Notes: generated by a model from the sequence alone, not told the origin. Counted from the stretch's first letter, positions 1-10,270 are shown. The stretch: 48,389 nt of DNA from Pasteurellaceae bacterium 15-036681 (GCA_002002485.1 MQVI01000017.1:1-48389), one strand, 5' to 3'. Translations and numbers: made by a program.

Positions 1-90
1 GCATTGATGAGAAAACTCGTTACCATTGCTCAATCAGTCTTAAAATACCAACAACCCTTTGATGAAAAACGCTATGCAAATTTAGTTTAA
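1..90 (+). CDS. transposase C-terminal fragment, cut by window edge
   Basis: A frame open from base 1 encodes 29 residues and ends in TAA at 88-90. It contains MRKLVTIAQSVLKYQQPFD, which I read as the extreme C-terminus of an IS110-family DEDD transposase (transposase_20 part). The start and catalytic domains lie outside the window, so activity cannot be judged. The same fragment is encoded on the minus strand at the other end of the window. Confidence 0.6.
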   Translation, partial: ALMRKLVTIAQSVLKYQQPFDEKRYANLV

Positions 91-127
91 GTTGCTATTG
101 CTTTTGAAGGGGGCTTATAGTATCTAC
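1..127 (+). mobile_element. 3' end of an insertion sequence (IS110-like), left copy
   Basis: These 127 bases are repeated exactly, in reverse complement, at 48263-48389, and both copies diverge at the same base. The first 90 bases are an open frame ending in TAA; the last 37 are the non-coding tail of the element. The encoded tail resembles the C-terminus of IS110/IS116/IS902-family transposases (motif MRKLVTIAQSVLKY); this family call is from memory. No terminal inverted repeat is visible, as expected for IS110. The 3' non-coding end is very short, so any guide RNA of the element would have to lie at its other, unseen end (inference). Confidence 0.75.
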
Positions 128-189
128 AGATATTTTTTCTAAGTACTATTTTGCCTAAAATAGCCCTATCAGATCAAATTCCTTTTATA

Positions 190-211
190 TTTTGTGAAGT
201 ATGTCACTTTT
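190..211 (+). promoter_or_regulatory. probable CRP-cAMP site upstream of eno
   Basis: TGTGA-N6-TCACT at 193-208 matches the CRP consensus TGTGA-N6-TCACA in 9 of 10 core positions. It is followed at once by a -35-like TTTACA (211-216) and a poor -10 near 233-238. This spacing would centre CRP about 41-45 bp before transcription start, the class II arrangement. It suggests carbon-state control of enolase. The -10 is weak, so the exact start is uncertain. Confidence 0.6.
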
Positions 212-273
212 TTACAAGACAAAACAGTAAAATAACTTTAAACTACGCAAGTTTTTTCAACATTAACTATTAA

Positions 274-1605
<1,332 letters not shown>

Positions 1606-1625
1606 TTGTTTGATTAATCATTAGT

Positions 1626-1655
1626 AAAAGCCACTGAGAAATCAGTGGCTTTTTT
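1626..1655 (+). terminator. rho-independent terminator after eno
   Basis: A 12-bp stem, AAAAGCCACTGA / TCAGTGGCTTTT, has a 4-base loop and runs into a T tract, 20 bases after the eno stop. Confidence 0.9.
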
Positions 1656-1713
1656 GTAGGGTGCGAATAAACGCACCGTTTCAATCAATAGGTGCGTTTA
1701 CACGCATCCTACG
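1656..1713. repeat. imperfect inverted repeat of the GTAGGGTGCG type
   Basis: The arms GTAGGGTGCG...AAACGCACC (1656-1677) and its near reverse complement (1692-1713) each contain a smaller palindrome, GGTGCG/CGCACC. The same sequence type forms the terminator at 45119-45146. It looks like a small interspersed palindromic repeat between eno and the Nudix gene. Confidence 0.6.
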
Positions 1714-1720
1714 AGAAAAT

Positions 1721-2350
1721 ATGAATTCTACACTACTCACAGAGCCTTGGTTAAAATGGGCTATTGAAATTCAAAGCATTGCCCAAAGTGGATTGGCTTA
1801 TCCAACAGGAATTTATGACCGAGAGCGTTACGAACGTTTACGTGAAATTTCAGCTGAAATGCTCAGTTATAAAACGGATATTCCTGTCGATAAAATAAAA
1901 AATCTATTTTGTAATGAACAAGGTTATCAAACACCTAAACATGATACACGAGCAGCCATTTTCCAAAATGATAAAATTTTATTGGTACAAGAAAGTGACG
2001 GTCGTTGGGCATTACCTGGGGGTTGGGTTGATGTATTAGAAACGATAAAATCTAATACTGAAAAAGAGGTTTATGAAGAAGCCGGGTTAATTGTTGAAGC
2101 TCAATACATTATTGCCATTCATGATCATCACAAAAGAAATACAGCGCAATTTCCATATAGTGTATTAAAAAGTTTTGTAATGTGTAAATTAATCAGTGGC
2201 GAGTTTAAATCTAATATTGAAACAATTAGTTCCAACTATTTTGGTTTAGATGAACTACCGTTCTTAGCTCAAGAAAAGAATACCCAAGAACAAATTAAGC
2301 TCTGTTTTGATGCTTACTATAGTTCAGGTTGGACAACGCAATTTGATTAA
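1721..2350 (+). CDS. Nudix hydrolase with N-terminal Nudix_N-type domain
   Basis: A 209-residue protein. A helical N-terminal region (about 1-65) resembles the Nudix_N domain found in ADP-ribose and nucleoside-diphosphate hydrolases of this class. The catalytic Nudix box is GGWVDVLETIKSNTEKEVYE followed by EAGL at about residues 115-138. It fits GX5EX7REUXEEXGU except that the usual Arg is Lys (KEVYEEAGL). I start it at the ATG at 1721. A longer frame from 1661 would translate the upstream palindromic repeat, which is unlikely. The substrate cannot be read from sequence. It is a single gene between two terminators, with lower codon bias than eno. Confidence 0.8.
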   Translation: MNSTLLTEPWLKWAIEIQSIAQSGLAYPTGIYDRERYERLREISAEMLSYKTDIPVDKIKNLFCNEQGYQTPKHDTRAAIFQNDKILLVQESDGRWALPGGWVDVLETIKSNTEKEVYEEAGLIVEAQYIIAIHDHHKRNTAQFPYSVLKSFVMCKLISGEFKSNIETISSNYFGLDELPFLAQEKNTQEQIKLCFDAYYSSGWTTQFD

Positions 2351-2386
2351 TTAAAATTTTGCTTGGATTTCTATGAGAGACATATA

Positions 2387-2424
2387 TCCCACACGTTTAA
2401 CATTGTGGGAATTTGTCTTTTTTT
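2387..2424 (+). terminator. probable terminator after the Nudix gene
   Basis: A 7-bp stem, TCCCACA/TGTGGGA, is followed within a few bases by a T-rich run (TCTTTTTTT). The loop is about 10 bases. Confidence 0.55.
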
Positions 2425-2512
2425 GTGTATAATCAGCTCTTCCATAAAAGTTCAATAATTTTTTGTTTTATATGAACTTATCACAATAATTCATTCTTTA
2501 AAGGAAGGCGAA

Positions 2513-4456
2513 ATGAAGAAAAACCTCATTACAACATCTATTGTCCTTAGCTTATCAACACTAGCTTTTGCTGAGCAACAGGCTCAACAACCTACCGAAT
2601 TAAAACCTATCAATGTCTATTCAGCTTATGCAGCTCCTGTAAATCAGGATAAAACAGCTTCGTCAATCACTGTATTAACGGAAAAAGATTTTGCTGATCG
2701 CAATGCGACTTATGTAAGTGATGTTTTGAAGACTGTGCCTGGGGTGGCTATGGCTGCAAATGGCGGACGTGGTTCAACAACTAGTTTATTTATGCGTGGT
2801 GCAGAATCAAATCATGCAGTTGTTGTTATTGACGGGGTAAAAATGAACCCAGTAAATGGCTTTGGCTTTGATTTTGGTGGTTTAAGCTTAGCTAATGTTG
2901 AACGCATTGAGGTTTTACGTGGTGAGCAATCGGCATTATGGGGCAGCGATGCAATGGGTGGTGTGGTTTATATCACAACCAAAAGTGGACTTTATAAAGA
3001 TAAACCTTTCAATATTGACTTCGATTTAGGTACTGGCTCGAAAGGCACTTATGATGCAACTGCAACAATTTCTGGCTATAACGAAGGTTTCTACTACGCA
3101 TTACAAGGTGATAGTCACCGCACCCGTGGCATTTCAGCAATGAGTAAAGATAAGTTCTACTATACTGGAAAAAATGGCACGAAAAATGTCCCAACCTCAA
3201 GCACAGAGAATGATAAATTCCATAGAGATAATGTATCAGCACGCATTGGCTATGATGATAACAATAAAGGTATTGAATTATTAGCTAATAGATCTTCTCA
3301 AACGGTTCGATTCGATAGTACTTATAAGCGTGATGAAACCTATTTTGACGATAGAACCCGTATTCATGAAAATACCGTTAAATTAAGTGGCTATCTTGGT
3401 AATGCTCAAGAACTATTTAAACATCAATTTAATCTGAGCCGTACAAAAACTAATAGCCACACATTTACTACAGACGCATTAACAAGCGACTATGTAAATT
3501 ACACTGTCGTGCCATCAACCACAGAAAATAAAGCTGAAAAACTAAATAGTAAATACCAATTAGATATCAATTTTGACCGTGAAGGCTATGTAACTCAAGC
3601 AGTGAGTGTATTAGGCGAACATCAAACAGCGAAATATTCTGGTACTGAATATAGCGACACTAAAAAACTTAAAGAGAAAAGTGCAGCAATGGAATATCGT
3701 CTATTTACTGAAGACGATCATAGCCTTGCATTAAGTGGGCGCTATATTGATAACTCTCAATATGGCGATGCATTTACTGGCAGAATTTCTGCAGGTTACC
3801 GTTTCTCACCAAATTTCCGATTACACGGAAACTTTGGTACAGCAACCCAAACGCCAACAGTTTCTGAATACTTTGGTTATGCCCCTTGGACTGCTCCAAA
3901 CCATGATTTAAAAGCAGAGAAAAGTCGTGGTGGCGATCTTGGTTTATTAATTGAATCGGCTGATAAAGAACATAGCTTAGACGTTACCTATTTTGCACGT
4001 AATGTAAAAGATCTTATTGTATCGCCTGATTACACAAAATATGTCAATGTAGAAGGCACAAGTAAAATCAAAGGCGTGGAAATTGCCTACAACGGCAAAT
4101 TAACCGATAACTTAAGTTCTTTCGCAAACTATACTTACACAAGCGCAAAAGACAGTAAAAAAGAGCAACTTATTCTTCGTCCTAAGCATACAGCAAATGT
4201 AGGCTTAGGCTATCAAATTACCGAACAGCTAGGCTCAAATGTAAGTCTATCTTATGTAGGTAAACGCTTTGATGGCTCTAGCCGTTACAATATGCCTTCA
4301 TACACTTTAGTGAACTTAGGTGCAAATTACCAAGTAAACAAAAATATTAATGTGTATGCGAACCTAAATAACCTATTTAACAAAAAATATGAACATACTC
4401 TTGGCTACGGTCAATTCGGTCGTAATGTCTATGTTGGTTTAAAAGGTAGTTTCTAG
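2513..4456 (+). CDS. TonB-dependent outer-membrane receptor, BtuB-like
   Basis: A 647-aa TonB-dependent receptor. A signal peptide (about 1-20, ending LAFA) is followed by a short TonB-box-like stretch (ELKPINVYSA). The plug domain covers roughly 45-160, with VSDVLKTVPGV, LFMRGAESNH, VVIDGVKMN and ALWGSDAMGGVVYI. A 22-strand barrel ends in aromatic Phe (VYVGLKGSF). The plug and the end of the barrel (NLFNKKYEHTLGYGQFGRNV) resemble BtuB most. Downstream lie a periplasmic binding protein, a FecCD-type permease and an ATPase, so this is the outer-membrane step of one uptake route. Cobalamin is the leading substrate by similarity; an iron chelate is possible. No cobalamin riboswitch was recognised in the 162-base leader. 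Confidence 0.85.
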   Translation: MKKNLITTSIVLSLSTLAFAEQQAQQPTELKPINVYSAYAAPVNQDKTASSITVLTEKDFADRNATYVSDVLKTVPGVAMAANGGRGSTTSLFMRGAESNHAVVVIDGVKMNPVNGFGFDFGGLSLANVERIEVLRGEQSALWGSDAMGGVVYITTKSGLYKDKPFNIDFDLGTGSKGTYDATATISGYNEGFYYALQGDSHRTRGISAMSKDKFYYTGKNGTKNVPTSSTENDKFHRDNVSARIGYDDNNKGIELLANRSSQTVRFDSTYKRDETYFDDRTRIHENTVKLSGYLGNAQELFKHQFNLSRTKTNSHTFTTDALTSDYVNYTVVPSTTENKAEKLNSKYQLDINFDREGYVTQAVSVLGEHQTAKYSGTEYSDTKKLKEKSAAMEYRLFTEDDHSLALSGRYIDNSQYGDAFTGRISAGYRFSPNFRLHGNFGTATQTPTVSEYFGYAPWTAPNHDLKAEKSRGGDLGLLIESADKEHSLDVTYFARNVKDLIVSPDYTKYVNVEGTSKIKGVEIAYNGKLTDNLSSFANYTYTSAKDSKKEQLILRPKHTANVGLGYQITEQLGSNVSLSYVGKRFDGSSRYNMPSYTLVNLGANYQVNKNINVYANLNNLFNKKYEHTLGYGQFGRNVYVGLKGSF

Positions 4457-4493
4457 AAATCTCCCCCAACCCCCCTCTTTGTCAAAGAGGGGG
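4457..4493 (+). repeat. family A palindromic repeat, copy 1; also acts as hairpin after the receptor gene
   Basis: AAATCTCCCCCAAC leads into a 10-bp hairpin, CCCCCTCTTT / AAAGAGGGGG (4471-4493), followed by CTTTT. It starts on the base after the receptor stop codon. An inverted copy lies at 5300-5335, so the pair brackets the binding-protein gene. Other copies are at 17806, 17897, 45162 and 45290. Confidence 0.8.
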
Positions 4494-4511
4494 CTTTTGT
4501 GTTTTACGTCT

Positions 4512-5312
4512 ATGAAAAAGCTTCTTTCAGCGGTATTTATTGCTTTATTATCCTCATTCTCTTTTGCACAACCAGAACAATTTGTTTCGCTAACCTTGTG
4601 TAGTGATAGGTTGTTGATTGAACTTGCTCGTCCAGAACAAATTTCAGCAATGTCACCTTATTCTAAAAATCCACTGATGATGTTGGATAAAGTGAACAGC
4701 GACAAACCTATTCTTGAAGCGCAATTAGAAAAATTACTTCCCTACGCAGATAAAACATTACTGATAAACGAAACATTCTATCCGCAATTAGTTACTCAGC
4801 TAAAGCAGCTTGGGTTTAGAATTATTCCGATCAATGACAGCCCACAAACGGCAGAGCAACTTTTTGAATTTATCTTACAGTTAGGCGAAATTACAGGGAA
4901 TCAACAACATGCCAAGCGGTTAGTTTCACAATTAAATTTGCAAAATTTTCGGCTAAATAGACCGCTTGCAGAAACATTGATTCTTTCGGATACTGGTGTT
5001 GTTGATATGTTTTACCCACAGTATCAAACTTTACTGCATCTACTTGGTTTGAAGCCACTGAAAACCAATTTAACTCAGCAGAATTTTTCATTGGAAAAAG
5101 TCTTACTTAGCCAACCGAATGTGCTAATTTCTCTCTCAGATAAACAGGGCTATAGCCAACAAGGTGAGTTACTATCTCACCCTCTTTTACAAGATTTATT
5201 TAAAAACGCACCGCTTGCGACAATGCCATTAAAATATACTTATTGCTTTGATCACGGTTTATGGCAAGGGGCGGAAAGGGTTTATAATCAACTAAAAAAC
5301 TCCCCTCTTTAG
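4512..5312 (+). CDS. periplasmic substrate-binding protein of BtuF/FepB type
   Basis: A 266-aa class III (helical-backbone) ABC binding protein, COG0614-like. The signal peptide is about 1-19 (MKKLLSAVFIALLSSFSFAQ). The opening FVSLTLCSDRLLIEL is the typical first strand of this family. I place the start at the ATG at 4512 because it opens directly with a signal peptide; a frame from 4479 would read through a repeat hairpin. Its last codons and stop (N-S-P-L-stop) lie inside an inverted repeat copy that starts at 5300, so the present C-terminus is repeat-derived. It should deliver the substrate from the receptor at 2513 to the permease at 5349. Confidence 0.8.
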   Translation: MKKLLSAVFIALLSSFSFAQPEQFVSLTLCSDRLLIELARPEQISAMSPYSKNPLMMLDKVNSDKPILEAQLEKLLPYADKTLLINETFYPQLVTQLKQLGFRIIPINDSPQTAEQLFEFILQLGEITGNQQHAKRLVSQLNLQNFRLNRPLAETLILSDTGVVDMFYPQYQTLLHLLGLKPLKTNLTQQNFSLEKVLLSQPNVLISLSDKQGYSQQGELLSHPLLQDLFKNAPLATMPLKYTYCFDHGLWQGAERVYNQLKNSPL

Positions 5313-5335
5313 CAAAGAGGGGCTGGGGGAGATTT
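5300..5335 (-). repeat. family A palindromic repeat, copy 2 (inverted)
   Basis: CTCCCCTCTTT / AAAGAGGGGCTGGGGGAGATTT is the reverse complement of the unit at 4457. It supplies the stop codon (TAG 5310-5312) of the binding-protein gene and ends just before the Shine-Dalgarno of the permease gene. Confidence 0.8.
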
Positions 5336-5348
5336 GACAAAGGAATAT

Positions 5349-6317
5349 ATGAACAAACTAAATCTACTACTAGGCTCAATACTATTGGTATTGATTGCCC
5401 TAGCCAGTGTCTATCAACTCGGCGATTTTTCCGCCCTAAAGGCGCCTGATGGCGTTATCAGCGATATGCGCAATTTAGTACTGTGGGATATTCGCTTGCC
5501 GCGTATTTTGCTTGCTGTGGTCACTGGAGCAAGCCTCGCATTGGCAGGCAATGCAATGCAGGGGATTTTTCAAAATCCGCTCGCTAGCCCGGGATTATTA
5601 GGGAGTGCAACAGGAGCGACTACGGCAAGTGTATTTATTCTTTACTACTTTTCAGCCCCTTTCGGTTTCTTACTACTTGGCGGAATTGGTGGAGCATTAT
5701 TGAGCTTTCTGATGGTGTATTTGATTGCGAAAAACCATGGTACAACGATGATGATTTTGAGCGGTATGGCAGTCAATATGTTGCTTACTTCGGCAATCGC
5801 TTTGTTGCTTTCCAATGCAGAAAGCCCTTGGGCATTGGCGGAACTTTACCGCTGGCTACAAGGTTCACTTGTTTGGGCGAAAATGGATAGCTTGTTGATG
5901 TCACTGCCTGTTATTGCCTTTGGGGTAGTATGTCTTTTTAGCCAATGTCGCTATATTGATCTGCTCACCTTTGGTGAAGAAACTGCAAGCACAATGGGCA
6001 TTGATCCGAAGAAGAGCTTTTTTATCACAACATTTGGCGTGGCATTGCTCGTGGGAGCTACGATTCCCCAAACTGGTACAATAGGCTTTATTGGTTTGAT
6101 TGCACCACATCTTGCTCGCATTATTCTCAAACGTAGACCATCTCAGCTCTATTTAACAAGTGGCTTAATCGGTGCTTTAATCTTACTGATAGCCGATCTT
6201 TGTGTTCTTTACCTCCCTGTTTTCTCACGGATCTATATTGGTACGCTGACTGCAATTCTCGGCGCTCCATTTTTAATTTGGATTCTTTTGTCACAGCGAA
6301 GAAAATTGGTGGATTAA
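5349..6317 (+). CDS. FecCD/BtuC-type ABC transporter permease
   Basis: A 322-aa inner-membrane permease with about 9-10 hydrophobic helices. Family motifs include LVLWDIRLPRILLAVVTGAS, LALAGNAMQGIFQNPLASPG near residues 70-90 and GTIGFIGLIAPHLAR near 235-250 (the ATPase coupling region). I choose ATG 5349 over a TTG at 5334, because AAAGGA (5339-5344) is spaced correctly for it and the TTG lies in a repeat. A one-base gap to the ATPase shows translational coupling. It forms the dimeric pore for the substrate captured by the protein at 4512. Cobalamin, heme and siderophore members look alike at this level. Confidence 0.88.
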   Translation: MNKLNLLLGSILLVLIALASVYQLGDFSALKAPDGVISDMRNLVLWDIRLPRILLAVVTGASLALAGNAMQGIFQNPLASPGLLGSATGATTASVFILYYFSAPFGFLLLGGIGGALLSFLMVYLIAKNHGTTMMILSGMAVNMLLTSAIALLLSNAESPWALAELYRWLQGSLVWAKMDSLLMSLPVIAFGVVCLFSQCRYIDLLTFGEETASTMGIDPKKSFFITTFGVALLVGATIPQTGTIGFIGLIAPHLARIILKRRPSQLYLTSGLIGALILLIADLCVLYLPVFSRIYIGTLTAILGAPFLIWILLSQRRKLVD

Positions 6318-6318
6318 C

Positions 6319-7053
6319 ATGATTGAAGTAAAAAATATCTCTCTTGATAATCGCTTAAAGCAGATTAATCTACAGATTCCACAAGGTAAACTCATTGGCA
6401 TTATGGGAGCTAATGGCGCGGGGAAATCAACATTATTAAAAGCAATAGCAGGAATTCTCCCTGTTACAAGCGGTGATATTTGGCTGGATAATTGTAAATT
6501 ATCAGATATGACATCAAAGCAAAAAAGCGTACAGTTATCTTATATGGCACAAAATACTCAAATCCATTGGGATTTATCAAGTTATGATGTGATCGCTTTG
6601 GGACTGCCATGTGCATTAAAACAATCAGATGAGCAAAATAAAGTTCAGCAAGTGGCAGAGATGTTTTCAATTCAACATCTGCTTAATCAGCCATTTCAGC
6701 AGCTTTCAGGTGGTGAAAAAGCACGTGTACAATTAGCTCGTTGTTGTATCAAGGAAGCTCCGTTGCTATTGGTGGATGAACCAATTGCGACTTTGGATCC
6801 TTATTATCAAATTGATATTATGCAACAGCTAAAGTTACTTACCCCACAGCAGACTTGCGTGGTGGTGATTCATCATCTTGAGCTTGCTTATCGTTTCTGT
6901 GATGAGGTGATTCTACTTCATCAAGGGCAAGTCATTGGGAGTGGTGAAACACAAGCGGTATTAAATGCCGAAAATCTTGCAAAGGCTTTTAATATTAAAG
7001 CTGAAATTGATTTGAATCATAGGCGAATTAGCGGTGTGGATAAGTTGGTATAG
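6319..7053 (+). CDS. BtuD/FecE-type ABC transporter ATP-binding protein
   Basis: A 244-aa cytoplasmic ATPase. Walker A GANGAGKST is at 30-38, the signature LSGGEKARVQLAR at 129-141, Walker B LLLVDEPIATLD at about 149-160, and the switch His in VVVIHHLE near 180. The Q-loop reads SYMAQNT. It ends the four-gene receptor/binding protein/permease/ATPase operon and is followed by a strong terminator. An exact uptake core ACAAGCGGT (6951-6959) lies inside the gene. Function as importer ATPase is secure; the substrate is not. Confidence 0.88.
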   Translation: MIEVKNISLDNRLKQINLQIPQGKLIGIMGANGAGKSTLLKAIAGILPVTSGDIWLDNCKLSDMTSKQKSVQLSYMAQNTQIHWDLSSYDVIALGLPCALKQSDEQNKVQQVAEMFSIQHLLNQPFQQLSGGEKARVQLARCCIKEAPLLLVDEPIATLDPYYQIDIMQQLKLLTPQQTCVVVIHHLELAYRFCDEVILLHQGQVIGSGETQAVLNAENLAKAFNIKAEIDLNHRRISGVDKLV

Positions 7054-7064
7054 AATGACATGTA

Positions 7065-7090
7065 AAAAGGTCGTGTTTCCACGACCTTTT
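7065..7090. terminator. bidirectional terminator between the uptake operon and pgi
   Basis: An 11-bp stem, AAAAGGTCGTG / CACGACCTTTT, with loop TTTC. A-rich and T-rich flanks allow termination on both strands, and the converging genes end at 7053 and 7106. Confidence 0.85.
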
Positions 7091-7105
7091 GGTTTTAATG
7101 CTAGC

Positions 7106-8785
<1,680 letters not shown>

Positions 8786-9049
8786 TTATTCCGCATTCTC
8801 TTGCGATTCTTCAGCTTTTGTCAAAGCATCTAAACGTTTTTCTAATTCATTTAATTTTTCACGAGTGCGGAGAAGGACTTGAGATTGCACATCAAATTCT
8901 TCGCGAGTGACAACATCAAGTTTAGCTAATTGAGCTTGTAGAACTTGTTTGAATTTATCTTCTAAATCATTGCCAATATCTTTGATACCTTGTGGTAAAG
9001 CATTATGTAATTGTTGGGCAATAGATTCTAGATTTTTGGGATTAAGCAT
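8786..9049 (-). CDS. ubiK: ubiquinone biosynthesis accessory factor UbiK (BMFP family)
   Basis: An 87-aa acidic, largely helical protein. The first part (about 1-45, MLNPKNLESIAQQLHNALP onward) is the membrane-fusogenic amphipathic region. The C-terminal half is a coiled coil (REEFDVQSQVLLRTREKLNELE). This is the YqiC/BMFP family, renamed UbiK because it assists the Ubi complex for coenzyme Q synthesis with UbiJ. It has the usual length. Upstream lies the tRNA cluster; a shared or separate promoter cannot be decided. Confidence 0.9.
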   Translation of the reverse strand: MLNPKNLESIAQQLHNALPQGIKDIGNDLEDKFKQVLQAQLAKLDVVTREEFDVQSQVLLRTREKLNELEKRLDALTKAEESQENAE

Positions 9050-9182
9050 TGAAATACTCCTTAATAAATAAGGCGTAATTCTAATGAATTTTGCAAAAGA
9101 TAAAAAGAAGTTAATAAGAATTAATTCAATTAATAGAGTATTTATTGATTTGAAATAGAAATTAAAATGGATTAGAAAGAGA

Positions 9183-9257
9183 TGGCTGGGGTACTAGGAT
9201 TCGAACCTAGGGATGCCGAGATCAAAACCCGGTGCCTTACCGCTTGGCGATACCCCA
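9183..9257 (-). tRNA. tRNA-Gln (anticodon TTG), copy 2
   Basis: Read on the minus strand: a 75-nt cloverleaf with acceptor TGGGGTA/TACCCCA, anticodon loop TTTTGAT giving TTG, T-loop GGTTCGAATCC, and encoded CCA end. It is identical to the copy at 9307-9381. It is last in the cluster. Confidence 0.97.
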
Positions 9258-9306
9258 AAAGAAAAAAACTAACCTAAGTTAGTTCTATTTGATATGTTAA
9301 ATAAAA

Positions 9307-9381
9307 TGGCTGGGGTACTAGGATTCGAACCTAGGGATGCCGAGATCAAAACCCGGTGCCTTACCGCTTGGCGATACCCCA
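9307..9381 (-). tRNA. tRNA-Gln (anticodon TTG), copy 1
   Basis: Same 75-nt sequence as the copy at 9183-9257, separated from it by 49 bases. Encoded CCA; anticodon TTG reads CAA, and CAG by wobble. Confidence 0.97.
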
Positions 9382-9419
9382 ATCAAGTTTATTTTGCTTG
9401 CCATATTGATACGATTAAA

Positions 9420-9504
9420 TGGTGCGGGACGAGGGACTTGAACCCACACACCTCTCGGCGCCAGAACCTAAATCTGGTGCGTCTACCAATTTCGCCAGTC
9501 CCGC
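9420..9504 (-). tRNA. tRNA-Leu (anticodon TAG)
   Basis: An 85-nt class II tRNA on the minus strand. The acceptor is GCGGGAC/GTCCCGC, the anticodon loop ATTTAGG gives TAG, there is a long variable arm (CGCCGAGAGGTG), and CCA is encoded. It lies between the Met and Gln genes in one transcript, an arrangement like the metT-leuW-gln cluster of enterobacteria. Confidence 0.96.
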
Positions 9505-9506
9505 AA

Positions 9507-9583
9507 TGGTGGCTACAGCGAGATTCGAACTTGCGACCCCAACATTATGAGTGTTGTGCTCTAACCAGCTGAGCTATGTAGCC
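9507..9583 (-). tRNA. tRNA-Met (elongator, anticodon CAT)
   Basis: A 77-nt tRNA with acceptor GGCTACA/TGTAGCC, anticodon loop CTCATAA and encoded CCA. The D-loop (AGCTCAGCTGGTTAGAGC) and paired acceptor position 1 mark it as elongator rather than initiator. It is first in the cluster and two bases from the Leu gene. Confidence 0.95.
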
Positions 9584-9622
9584 ATTTTTATTTGCGTTAA
9601 CCGTATCGGCTTTGCGTGGCGT

Positions 9623-9651
9623 ATTATGCTGATTTAGTCACAGCTCGTCAA
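9623..9651 (-). promoter_or_regulatory. sigma-70 promoter of the tRNA cluster
   Basis: On the minus strand TTGACG (9646-9651), a 17-base spacer and CATAAT (9623-9628) lie about 40 bases before tRNA-Met. A GC-rich stretch follows the -10 (CGCCACGC), as in stringently controlled stable-RNA promoters. Confidence 0.8.
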
Positions 9652-9721
9652 ATACTTTTTTCAAAAAAATATAAAAAATTGATTGTTTGGACATAGAATC
9701 AACAAATTGCTTTATAAAACA

Positions 9722-9751
9722 ACGAGTTTTATACGTAAAACTCGTATTTTT
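9722..9751 (+). terminator. hairpin with T tract in the 9.6-10.6 kb island
   Basis: A 10-bp stem, ACGAGTTTTA / TAAAACTCGT, with loop TACG is followed by ATTTTT. No intact gene ends here, so it may be left from a lost one. Confidence 0.6.
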
Positions 9752-9848
9752 CAGCTTATAACTCCATTTTTATAGAAAGTAGTTAAATATGAAATTAAAT
9801 CAGCACCATTAGAAATTACAGAAATTCGTAGAGAAACTATTCAAATTA

Positions 9849-10113
9849 GGGTCTGTTTATCTTTCATAAAAAACTGCGTTGTAGCCTAAAATAAGCACAG
9901 ACTAGGCGAAAAACGCAGTTAATAGTGGTGCTATTGACAAGTTTTGCAACGAAGGATGTGCCTATTTTAGGCACAACCCGAAGGGACGGGTTTATTTTTC
10001 GCCAACTCTGCGTTGAAAACCGTTTGTTTAGAATGACTAAACTGCACAATTTTCGCCTTGATTTGGCGAAAAATAATCTCCGTCGCAGTCGTTTATGAAA
10101 GATAAACAGACCC
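9849..10113. mobile_element. MITE-like element, 265 bp with 23-bp perfect terminal inverted repeats
   Basis: The left end GGGTCTGTTTATCTTTCATAAA and its exact reverse complement at the right end bracket 265 bp. Beyond two mismatches the arms agree again (ACTGCG). Each end is flanked by TA, consistent with a TA target duplication. Inside are small palindromes such as GTGCCTA-TTT-TAGGCAC (9957-9973) and AACCCG/CGGGTT. The longest frame is 61 codons and resembles no transposase I know, so it would be mobilised in trans. Its parent family (IS630-like or an IS5 subgroup) is not determined. Confidence 0.75.
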
Positions 10114-10270
10114 TAAAACTTTCTTTACCAATAATTATGAGGCAGATTAAAGATTTCACAAAATACACTGTGTCTTAGATCAATTTTTACCAGTGACAAA
10201 AGGTTGGTTTCGACGAGAGAATAATTTCAATAGCCATTATTTCGCAAAATGGCTTTAGTCCATCTTTTAC
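10114..10270. other. non-coding or decayed stretch between MITE and TA remnant
   Basis: No start codon with a believable reading frame is present. One stop-free run of about 40 codons ends in TAG near 10257 and includes TKGWFRRENNFNSHYFAKWL. I do not recognise it; it may be the remains of a gene. Confidence 0.3.

Noticed and set aside
2351-2512. Cobalamin riboswitch before the BtuB-like gene
   Set aside because: I looked for a B12-box-like segment and paired elements and found only a terminator hairpin and an AT-rich leader.
9294-9572. 92-codon open frame on the plus strand across the tRNA region
   Set aside because: It runs antisense through two complete tRNA genes and part of a third; it has no coding character of its own.
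9864-10049. 61-codon minus-strand frame inside the MITE as a transposase
   Set aside because: Too short, with no DDE or other catalytic pattern; it is a chance frame in the element.
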